Shown here: positions 54,907-64,000 of the stretch, piece by piece
How positions within the stretch are numbered: the first letter of the stretch is position 1
How the letters are laid out: every line of letters begins with the position of its first letter
Assembly (NCBI GenBank): GCA_010909165.1
Contig: MU008183.1
Coordinates: 930,001-994,000, forward strand
Reading direction: 5' to 3'
Length of the DNA: 64,000 nucleotides
Origin: Anthoceros angustus
Lineage: Eukaryota > Streptophyta > Anthocerotopsida > Anthocerotales > Anthocerotaceae
Made by a program: the position numbers and the translations under genes
Notes under the pieces: model-generated
Told to the model about the DNA's origin: nothing
The model's database searches: none
The model's input: the letters and a program-made list of their open reading frames with translations, nothing else

Positions 54907-55859
54907 TGGACAGACGTTTCACAGGGATTATTTCTGCCTGTGCCTCCGCCTCTGCCACTGGAAGAGGATTGTGAGTCCTATGGATTGCTAAGCACCCCAA
55001 ATGCGAGGTAACCTGAAAAGAGGACGCGACGGAACACTGCGGTGGCTAGAGACGTCATGAATTTCCCACCTCGCTTAGCTCCACAGGATACGCGAAAAGC
55101 AACCCCTTAGCTGAGGACAACCTCCTGCTAGATATTACTGCTCGCATATGCAGAGGCAACCAGGCGTACATCCGGAAGCAGGGGCGCCAAGTACCCCGGA
55201 GTTGCGACAGGCTGTGACGTTCTTTTGGTGCAGAGTGCGCGTGTGGATGCGCCGTTTTCCGTCTATGACTCAACGGCAGTGCAAAAACGTTGGGGTTAGA
55301 AAAGAACGGAAGGGAGGGCCAGCTAAGGTTCCTACTAAGCAATAAATGGACTCAACTTACAACATCCAACCTCACTAATACGAGTAATCGAATGATAATT
55401 TAAATTTAAAATAAAATATTCAATTTATTCAAATAAAAGACAAAATGATGAAAATATTATTCAAATATAAGATAAAACAATTAACAATCATGTTCTTTAG
55501 TTGCTCTCCATATCACGTATCCCTGCGGGTTTTATGCGTTAATGTTGATGAGCTCTCCTCATGTATCTCTCCTCCCTCACTACTAAAATTTTTATTACAA
55601 TCAAGTTATAGTAACGACGTTACTAGGGCTAGGTTCCATGCCTTTGCACTTCCGCCATTCCGTTCGATCTCTACCGTACCATTACACCAACTATCTTTCG
55701 TCTTGCAACAACAGGGGTTAGTCCCCCATGGTCTAGTGCCCTACTAAGGGTTGCTCCCCCTTCTCTTGGGGTAGATGGGTTTTCCCATCTCTTTTTCGTA
55801 ATAAAGTCTGCGGGGTAGACCGCTTTCGTCATTTTGCTTATAAGCCTAGCCGTGATGGC
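54907..55859. other. 3' flank of MND1; no gene
   Basis: An AATAAA at 55341 is the first clear poly(A) word. From 55370 to 55850 the DNA is AT-rich, then pyrimidine-rich with CACTACTAAAATT at about 55577 (a lone transposon-end-like word) and paired words (GGGGTAGATGGG, TTCCCATCTC) near 55780. No gene is seen. Confidence 0.45.
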
Positions 55860-58020
55860 CTAGGTCTTAGTCCGTGATGCCGTGCCAAGCTCCATGTGCG
55901 CCTGCCAACTCATTGCTTCCAACTTCCTTTCTTTGATGTCGTGAGTAGCATATTGACCAATGACCTCATGCCGACTGCGAGAAGGACTAGTATTGCTCCC
56001 TTTCACTTCTAGTACTGCTTCGCCCATAACCAATCTAGGTATGTCCACAATGTTTGTTGCATCTTTTGGCTTGTTATTGGAGCCATTAGAATGTTCACGT
56101 GCAGACCCATGCCTACGCGAAGGCTCCAAGTCCAAATTTATCAACATGTTCCTCCTTATCCACATCAACGAATTCCAAGTTATCGTCTATATGTAAAACC
56201 TCGAGATCTATAACAGGTAGAGCTAGTTCTGCACCTAGACATCGACCTACGTTGTCGTGGTCAATGTCTTCATCCTCCATGAAGTGTTGGTCTGTTTGTA
56301 GGGCACCGTGTTCTCTTGATCATCGTCTTCATCTACATCAAAATCAAATTGGTCTGTTACTGCACCCAGGTCCTCTTGGTCATCATCTACCTTAAACTCA
56401 TGGAATATTTGTGTACCAAGGTCATCGTCTTCCTCTGGGTTTGCCACTAGGTGATAATTGTGGACCCATGTGTCCTTTGCGTGATTCATGTCAATGGACC
56501 AAGTTGGATGAACAGCATACTAGATGTCCTATGAAATGAAATAAAGTTTGTATAGGTTAAAAATCAAAGACAAAGATCAAGAATGATATATTAAGACAGT
56601 GTAAGGTTTGGTCTCCCTCTAGGGCTGTACCTTTTCTTCGGTATCCGAAGGGGGATATTGCTTCTCCGCCTGGACTTCAGGTTCTTGGTGTCCCGATTGG
56701 GCCTCCTGCCTTTACCCAGGATTATGTGCACGCAGCTTTGGTTGAGGATTTGGTACACATCGACGACCTTTCTGAACTAGAAGACCCGCAAGTGGCATTT
56801 GGGATCCTCCGTTTTGCACGCCGGCCAAGATACCTTCTCCGAGCGGTTGCCCCCTCCCCGGTTTTCTTGTCTAGCCTAAGGAATTTCGACAAGCGACTTA
56901 TGCAGGTTTGCGCGCACTGGGACTCTAGGCGAGCCGAGGTGTGCGCACGGCGTGCACCGTTGCACTGCGGCCAGGTAAGGCGCGCATCGGGACTCTAGGC
57001 GAGCCGAGGTGTGCGCACTTGGGCGCGCACGGGTCAGCGCTTATGGCAATAGGGCACCATGGGCAGGTGCGCGCGGCCTCATGGTGCCCTACGCTAATAC
57101 GCGCGCCGAGGAGGGCCCATTGAGACCTCGCGTGGGTGCGACCGAGGGGTTATGTGACCATGCACCCACGGGCGCGCACTTAAGCGTTGCCCTAGTGCGC
57201 GCGCGCGCGCACCGGGTTGATGCGCGGCACACCACAGCGCCCCGCGCGCGACCGGGTCTCGGCTCGGGCCACAGTGCGCGCACGCCGCATTCTCAATGGA
57301 GCCTCGCGGCGCGCATGGGTCACATGGCCCCCGCGCACATGGCCTTTTGATGCGCGCCCGCGCGCACCGGGGGCCATGTGACCCTGGCGCGCCCGCGCGC
57401 GATCACATGCGCCAAAGCGGCGCATAAAGGCCCACCGGTGTGATGTGACTCGTCAGCACGCCTGCGCCATCTCCCAGCACCTTATACACGACATGGTGCC
57501 ATCAGAAAAAAACTTGGCAAGCTATAATCATCTTGGTCAACATACCTTGTCATAGCTGCGTCCAGTCCACTACGCAGGTCTTGAGTATTGCATCGCCTTG
57601 AAGCTTCATTTTGAATTGCGCCCGGACTTCATACTTCCAAGCCCATAGAATGTACCCAACTACAATCTTCTGCGTCCTCAACGCATCCATATACCCGTTC
57701 ACCCAGCGCCGGAATGGGATCAAAATTCTGTTGGGTGGAGTCCGTTCCTTCTTCATGGATGCACCATTCCTTGTCCAAGAGCCCTGCTCGATAGATCGAT
57801 AAATTTCAGTCAGGTCTGATGTTGGTTGGTCGCGACCACCACGCACCTCCTCTGCTGCACTCCTCCGCTTCCAAGCTCGTGCCTCGACATTGACTTCGCC
57901 TGGTTTTGGAGGTTTGGGCTGGTGGAGGTTCAACCAAGGCGTAGTGTTTGCACGCACTGTCACGGGCAGATACAGGAAGCATTAGAGGAAATCGTGAAAC
58001 ACGACTGCCAAGGACCAAAG
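55860..58020 (-). pseudogene. Unrecognised minus-strand gene remnant, probably transposon-borne
   Basis: Three minus-strand frames share a coherent, non-repetitive composition. At 57963-57550 (137 codons) is an R/K/E-rich part with ILIPFRRWVNGYMDALRTQK. At 56489-56247 is an acidic part (NPEEDDDLGTQIFHEF, DFDVDEDDDQEN). At 56168-55860 is a third part with ERKLEAMSWQAHMELGT. I do not recognise the family. A GCGCGC-rich block at 56880-57440 separates the first from the second and looks inserted. There are stops between the parts. It may be a DNA-transposon accessory gene with introns. No terminal repeats were found. Confidence 0.3.
56880..57440. repeat. GCGCGC-rich block
   Basis: Words such as GTGCGCGC, GGCGCGCAC and CGCGCGCGC fill this block. 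GGGACTCTAGGCGAGCCGAG occurs twice, at about 56920 and 56990, 70 bases apart. The block is bounded by ordinary AT-moderate DNA and resembles 63165-63350. Confidence 0.85.
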
Positions 58021-59100
58021 GAAGGTTGAAGGTGTTTTGATTTCATGGAACAAGCCAAATTATGGAGCCACAAACCTACTATTTCGGGTTCTCTTTATAT
58101 AGTATACACCCAAACCCAAAGTGTCTACACCGCCAGCCACCTAAACCGCTTTTCGAACGCCAAGACCCAAGCACCTCAATCCGGTCGCACCGCCAAAAAC
58201 GCTACCCCTTTGCCCAAAAACGACCATCACCGTGCAAACGCGGATCTTACGCATGTCAAAATCAAACACCAAGGATGCCCGAGAAGAAGCCAAAAGAGCC
58301 AGACTGAACCATGGTGCTCGCGGCGCGAAGAAGCTGCACTGCCCATCGATACGGCGCACAGATCAGAGTGCTCGCCAGCTGCGCACGACCCCATCGCACA
58401 CCGACGGGCGCACACACACTGATCATGGCTAGAATCACCAGCAGCCGGAGCACTTCACCTACTTGAACTCACGCCACCTGCCTGCTCCGCGCTCTTCCTC
58501 TTTGTCGCGCTCTGCCGATCTAGATTCTTCGCTTCCTCGCAACCGTATTCTCTCGGACATGAAAACGGCTAGCGGTCATTTGTACCCAACTTTGTTTGTT
58601 TATAGGGCACAATTAAGTGCCGCGAGTTAACCTCGCTTGCCTAAGCATGGGTTAACTAATCATGGGTTGAAGGTTAAGTGTAGGTTTCGTTATAGCCCTT
58701 ATTTCAAGATGTTCGATAATTAACATTGGCGGCTACTATAACAGGTTAACCTGCCACCATAATCATCTATGGATATTTTAAGGTTCAAACAAAGATGGAC
58801 AAGCTGCACACGAAGCTCTTCTTCCTCTCGAGTTGCAGACATTCGCTAAGTTTGAAGAGCTAGCAAATGCATGCGCTTCTCAACCTACTCTTGCATACAG
58901 TCCTGTGGGCGATTGGAAGGCCATAGCGACAATGATGATGTGGTCCTGACAATGTCCCTATCTCCCAAGAGGTAACCTTATCCCGCAGTGTTCACTTTAC
59001 CTTCTCCGCACATACCTTCATTCCTCTCTCACTGCTAATTCCTTACCAGCGCCTAGTATCCAGGGTTACTTCTCCTACTGAGTCCCCTCTTGACCTTGAG
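58021..59100. other. No supported gene
   Basis: Short frames only. From about 58600 to 58770 are GGTTAAC and GGGTTAA words in both orientations. The rest is ordinary sequence leading into the copia remnant. Confidence 0.45.
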
Positions 59101-60154
59101 GGGCCACCATATGACACCTGTGCATTCGATTTTACGCAAGCTCGAGGTAACTTGAAATTAGAAATGCTCACCAACCAAGACTTTGCCAACAACCAACCAA
59201 TTCCACTCCAAGTCATTCAACCTATCCCAGCACAGCCAGACATCGTTCTCCCTGAGATAAACCAGCCACCAGACCCCATTCCCGAGACTCCACCTGCAAC
59301 ACATGAAGCACCCTTCACTTTGAGGCGCTCTGCCGGCCATCGACCACCAACTCATGAATGGAGATGTTTCCCAAGATTCTTTTGCTCGGCCAACACCCAA
59401 TCCACGAGCTGAGGAGCTACCAGCCCTTGCACATGTTTCACACACTGACTCAGTTCAGCTTGCTCTACATCAGGCCTTTTCAGCCATTGAAGTGAAAGGA
59501 GTACCCCTCTCAGTTGAAGAAGCTTTCAGCACTCCGGAGTGCACAATAACAGTAAAATCCGAGTACGACTCCCTCATCTCAAATAAAATTTGGAATCTCA
59601 CAGACTTTCTTGAAGGCAGGAAATCCATTTCCTGCAAGTGGACATTTCGGAGAAAGCTAAATCCATATGGTAAAGTAGCAAGATACAAAGCCCAACTTGT
59701 GGCTCGGGGCTTCACCCAAGTACCATGTTTCGACAACGAAGAAAACAGACTCTTCAACCCAGTTGCGAAGTCAACCTCCATTAGGATACTACAAGCATTT
59801 GCTACCTCACACCACCTGCAGATACATTAGGTTGATGTTAAAACAGCATTCACATATGGGGCACTTCACGAGAAAATCTATATGCTGCAATCGCCTAGTT
59901 TCATGCGAGATCCCAAGAAAGTTTGCAAGCTCCTTAAATCCATTTACGGCTTGAAGCAGTCTGCTCATGTATGGAATGAAACCGCTGATCTGCATCTCAA
60001 GAAATGTGGCTCCACCTCTCTCACTGCCGACACAAGCGTCTACATGCTGAGGATCAAGGACAAGTTTGCCATCGTCGCACTGTATGTGAACGGTAATTTT
60101 ATTTTTGGCACTGACCTCTTTGTCATGAGTGGAGTGGATTTGTCATTGTTTTAA
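59101..60154 (+). pseudogene. copia reverse transcriptase remnant
   Basis: The plus strand codes the RVT_2-type reverse transcriptase of a Ty1/copia element: SEYDSLISNKIWNLTDF, CKWTFRRKLNPYGKVARYKA, QLVARGFTQ, then after an in-frame TAG (59828) VDVKTAF and KSIYGLKQSAHVWNE, ending at ALYVNG. The active-site YVDD is YVNG here, so both catalytic aspartates are lost. A frameshift near 59380 separates an upstream proline-rich linker with RRSAGHRPPTHEW. The RNase H part is missing after 60154. The fragment lies on the opposite strand from the element at 7-11 kb, and no LTRs are seen around it. Confidence 0.85.
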
Positions 60155-60227
60155 TTTATGCCTAGATCAGCATGTCGCTTACTATGACCAACTGCAGAAC
60201 AACCGTTAGATAGTTGCAGCTACATTT

Positions 60228-60665
60228 GTGTGTATTAATTCTCCTCATTGTATCAGTAAAGCATCCTGTATTCTAGATTCCAATTGCCTCTTTAGGAAGC
60301 TAGAGGGCACATTGTGCGCCAGTCTCTTTCTCACGAAGGGAGTCCAGATGGTATTTGAAGACAACAAGGGATTCGATGTGCTGGTAATGATCGATAATGC
60401 GGTCGGGACGGGGGCCAGCCATATCATGCTGCAGTTTTCCAATAGGCTAGGTGTGGAAAGTTTGGAAGATGCCAATTATGAGGATGAGGATGATCCATGG
60501 AGACAGCTCAAAGACTGGCTGGAGAATATGTTACAAGGGGATGAGCTTGCCCAACCTGGTGACAAAATTAAAGACATGGTCTCGTCATGTTCCGTACACA
60601 AAGACCTTCTACAGTGCATCCTAGACGCCGAGGGGCAAGCGTGGAGTGTGACACAAAAGGATTGA
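60228..60665 (+). CDS. Hypothetical acidic protein
   Basis: A 145-codon frame immediately after the copia remnant. Its middle is regular and protein-like (FEDNKGFDVLVMIDNAVGTG, SLEDANYEDEDDPWRQLKDW). The first 40 residues look non-coding, so a real exon might start near 60345 (VQMVFEDN). I do not recognise the family. It could be an exon of a host gene or of a transposon gene. Nothing else in frame is found within 500 bases. Confidence 0.25.
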   Translation: MCINSPHCISKASCILDSNCLFRKLEGTLCASLFLTKGVQMVFEDNKGFDVLVMIDNAVGTGASHIMLQFSNRLGVESLEDANYEDEDDPWRQLKDWLENMLQGDELAQPGDKIKDMVSSCSVHKDLLQCILDAEGQAWSVTQKD

Positions 60666-61379
60666 ATTAGGTGCTCCCTTGCCCGATATTTTATGTGCAT
60701 CTGGTTAGAAAAGAGGTTTCTCTGACAAAAAGGGGTTATGGCTAAGATCCTATCTTTTTCTTGGGCAAAAACGTGCATTTTCTTTTTTTTTTAGGCTTGG
60801 GCATTCAAACCCCCGGCGCCACGCCTTGCATGTTCATTTGGTCACACTACGCCGTACCCGTGGTCATTTGGTCACAACAGCGTCTGTTCTGAAAGGGGTT
60901 TCTCCTGTCAAAAGGGGTTTTGGAAAAATCCCAACCCTATTCCGCCGAAAACCGAAGCTGGGTTGGTTTTTGTTGAGTTTTGTAGGTGTTCATCCATCGG
61001 ATTCGGCATTCTCCCCGGACCACTTCCTCGTCCGTCATTTACATGGTGGCGCCTTGCACTCGTGTTCATGGATAATTTGTTGTGATGAAGGCGGACCGAA
61101 TTCTTCCATAATTTCGCATGTCAAGAGTTTCGCAATTTGTGTGGTTCTATATGTTTTGTATACTGCGGGGCTAGCTAAGCGCGCCTAAACAAGGGTATGC
61201 GAAACTTGTGCGCACAAGGCAAAACGAAAACATCAACCGAGGGAAATATGTCTTCTTGAGGTCCGTGGATGTGGCGGAAGCCCGACATAAGAAGTTGCAC
61301 AACCCACGCCCACATAGACACACCTCATCTATCTACCCTATGCCCTAAAGCTACGAAGAATACCCTATCACCTTTCTAT
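60666..61379. other. No supported gene
   Basis: A poly-T run at 60783-60793 and short frames only. CATTTGGTCACA occurs twice, at 60835 and 60865. Confidence 0.4.
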
Positions 61380-63992
61380 CCTCTACGGTGTTTCCGCCTC
61401 CTTCGACGGTGACCTTGTGCCGATCATCATCAAACATGCCTTCAAAAGCACCAGAGTCCCTGCCTGCTCGCCGGTTCTTGTTGCGATTGGCCGAACCGAA
61501 GTGATGTTCATCCTGCCCGCTTGTCGAACTACACCACCCTTATTTCGGATTTTCGCCAAATCATCATTTTCCTCCAATGCATCTCCTCCGAACTTGGTGG
61601 TCTCGTGTATCTTCAACCCTATTACCTTCTTCCACGGTAGATGTTGAAGTTCGAATTTTTGTCTTGATAAGCTCCTGTACGGACTTGTAGAGTGCTATCC
61701 TTGCAAAGGAGAACCCAGATGCCAAAATAAATGTCTCCGATATCAACATCCAGTGCTTGGTCGCCTCCGTTGTCGCAAACCCTCTCTATCACTGTGTGGA
61801 GCCAATATCTCCTCCGTAGGTACCTTCCTCAAACGCATTGCTATTCTCTCGTCACCCACCACGGACAACTAGGTAAGGTTCGCCACATAAGAAATCCAAG
61901 TCTTGACTGCAATCCGAGAAAGGCCTGTTACGATCGTCATCTCACATGGGACGCAATCATATGGCCTCCTCGATCTCGACATATCCCCATCGAATCTCGC
62001 CAACTCGATGGTCGCTCCCGGGCCTAAAATTCCAGATACATGTGACGCGTTGCGGTTCGCGAATCGAGCCGAATGACAAAGACATCCGGAACGATGGGAT
62101 TTAAGTTCCGCCCGCCCTCGTTGTACCACTCCCATGCTTTTGAAGATCTCGATGGACTCCTCCGATTTTGTCGCAAATATCGATCGTGATGCCCGTAACG
62201 AGTTCCACCATACTTTGTCTTCCGAGATAGATATTTTTGCATCGGTTCTTCGAGGGCTTTCCTAATGGCTCAATGATTTATGCGGGTCTGCCCCGGTTTG
62301 CCATGCTTGAAGTGGACATAAAGGCGCCCCTTATATCTGCTTTCTGTATTCAAGGAACTCCAAACCTCCAACGGTTCCCAATGTGCAAGTAGAAAGTGCC
62401 TTGCCAAAGAATCATATGGTTCGCCGCCTCTTTCTTCCCTTGAAATTTTGAATTGATGTCGATAACTATGATTGTGCAAATTCCTCACGCATCTCGTCCT
62501 CTTTACCCATCCCATTGGGCCGATAAAGCTCGAAATCGCCACCCTAAACCATTTTCACTTCGGATTGGGTGTATAAGCGATGAATCAAACTCATAAGGGT
62601 TTCGAGTGACATTGCTTTTTGTGCCTCGAGACTTTTAGAAAAGCATGAGAACATTTGATCAATCGCATCATGTGTGTGCCCGACAAGAAGGAAGCCCACC
62701 TTCACCTTATCAAGACCCGCTTCGACAAGCATACTCAAGTATGCAAACAACAACATATTCTTGTTTTCTCGCCGTGTTGTCCAGTTGCAAGTAAAACGCC
62801 TTCGCGTCCTCATAGGTGAGAATAACATCCGGATGATATGAATAGTTGTTGGCGCTGCTCCAATATTCGGAAGTTCACAAACACCGGTCTTCATAATGTT
62901 GTTGTATACCAAACAACCCACAACATGGACCCGATGAGACCATCCGCAAAACCTTTGAGGGTGAAAATGGGAGCCTTGCTTTGGTCCATCCGTCTATCGC
63001 CATTCAATGTATTTGCTCGGTTGGCCTTTACACTTCAAACGTGTTTTGCAAGTTTTAGTCGCCCGCTTGATCGCCGACCGATGTTCACGAGGTGCCGCCA
63101 GACCTCACAAAAAATGGATCACATGGTCGATTGACCTTGGTAGCGCACCGCATGACCGACCGGCGCAGACCAAGATTTCTGCGCGCGCAAGTGTGCGCGC
63201 CTGGGCGCACAAGGCAGCACCCACGCGCGGGCGCGCACAAGGCAGACCACCGCGGTGCGCCGCGCGCGCCCCGCCAGACCGCGGCCCCGGTGCGGCCAGG
63301 CGCGCACTCAGCCCCACTGCGGCGCGCACGTGTGGGCGGCGTTCGCACTAAGCGCTTGGAGTGCTCATGATTCCATGGAAGTCAAAAAGGAAACTCGGAT
63401 ATGAAATACCTTGTTCTTGTCGCTGTTGGTCATCTCGATGGTCGCCTTCAACGCTTCGCATTGGACGATTTTGAAAACGGCTACACTTTGGTATCTTCAC
63501 TTTTGGAAAATGTTTCTTCCATAAGGCATGTATGAGAATGAGACGTTGGTCAAACCAGCCTTGAAACCTCCCGCTTGTAGTCCCGAATATCTCCTTTGGT
63601 ATATGAATCGCAAGTTGAAAATCAAACATTGGCATTCGCTCACCGTTTGAAAAACTTTTCCATCCAAGCAATGCATTCCGTAACATGATCTTCGCCATGC
63701 CCTGAACTTCAATTCGATGACCATGGTGTGTTCGTTAGTACTGCTTCAAATGTTCATACCTTCGCCATCCAATGCGTAACACTTTTCAAAACTTCAGACA
63801 CAACATTGCAATCACTGCCTCAGAGAAAATTGAGAACATTGCATCAAAGAGGTTGCTTGTTCTACCTCGAGCAATCCTTGCAAATATATTTCCGCCGTTT
63901 CGAGGCAATCCCAAGAAGCGATATCTCGAGGCTCTATATTCTTCTTTCCCAATTGCAGTAAACAACCTGCTGCTACAGAATGCTAAGACCAT
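61380..63992 (-). pseudogene. DUF7869-like transposon gene remnant
   Basis: Minus-strand frames follow each other. 63698-63348 has GRFQGWFDQRLILIHALWKK and KVKIPKCSRF. 62921-62544 has TRRENKNMLLFAYLSMLVEA, then VGFLLVGHTHDAIDQMFSCF. 62542-62270 and 62242-62024 carry the C-terminal part. The VGHTHDxIDQ motif with a preceding N-T-x-x-E-N-K-N is what I know from plant and algal proteins with the DUF7869 domain, common in multicopy, transposon-like genes. The function is unproven, and a nuclease fold is only inference. Frameshifts are present at several points. A GCGCGC-rich block (63165-63350) interrupts it. The copy runs to the window edge. Confidence 0.5.
63165..63350. repeat. GCGCGC-rich block
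   Basis: A sharply bounded block of GCGCGCAC-, GGCGCGCAC- and CACGCGCGGG-type words sits between two parts of the DUF7869-like remnant. It is similar in words to 56880-57440. Confidence 0.85.
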
Positions 63993-64000
63993 GCTATGTA

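Noticed and set aside
55577-55600. CACTACTAAAATTTTT as the end of a second CACTA element
   Set aside because: No inverted partner with a matching 3-bp duplication was found in the window.

Overview
The window is nuclear DNA of a seed-free land plant. It carries an Alfin-like PHD protein, a plant NF-YB, a BLISTER-like coiled-coil protein and a PLS-class pentatricopeptide repeat (PPR) protein, all land-plant families, with GT-AG spliced genes. It also carries POC1, a centriole protein kept by plants that make swimming sperm. Introns are short (about 70-250 nt in the two genes I could fully model). A bryophyte or lycophyte is my best guess; a fern is not excluded. The species cannot be fixed from the sequence.

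Layout. The left half (1 to about 29.9 kb) and the right edge (about 55.4-64 kb) are transposon-rich. Position 1-2110 (minus), 12.7-17.3 kb (plus) and 17.7-19.4 kb (plus) hold three degraded copies of one gene family with an N-terminal gag/plant-transposon-like region and a long C-terminal coiled coil. A short-LTR Ty1/copia element lies at 7103-11272 (minus), with tRNA-Met primer site and an internal deletion. A CACTA-like DNA transposon at 17274-27001 has 28-bp terminal inverted repeats and a 3-bp GAT target duplication, and interrupts the plus-strand copy of the coiled-coil family. A tandem duplication of about 2.55 kb crosses that junction. A trihelix/Myb-like gene remnant is at 28.4-29.25 kb (minus). 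On the right edge are a dead copia reverse transcriptase (59.1-60.15 kb), an unrecognised minus-strand gene remnant (55.9-58 kb) and a minus-strand remnant resembling DUF7869-type transposon genes (61.4-64 kb). The last two each contain a GCGCGC-rich block.

The central 25 kb is the host gene cluster: a 1275-residue intronless PPR gene (30054-33881), a convergent PPR-DYW pseudogene (about 33.93-34.6 kb, minus), NF-YB (35764-36372), Alfin-like (39684-41051, five exons), an LPAT4/5-type lysophosphatidate acyltransferase (44326-45624), a steroid 5-alpha-reductase-family protein (46693-47850, minus, two exons), POC1 (48582-49934, minus), a BLISTER-like Polycomb-associated protein (50194-51623 plus an uncertain upstream exon, minus) and the meiotic recombination factor MND1 (53419-54906, ten exons). 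These are independent housekeeping, developmental and reproductive genes and do not form a pathway.

Exon models for Alfin-like, the reductase and MND1 were built by hand from splice signals, reading phase and family knowledge. Their phases close exactly, but no alignment could be run. Family names come from recognition of motifs.
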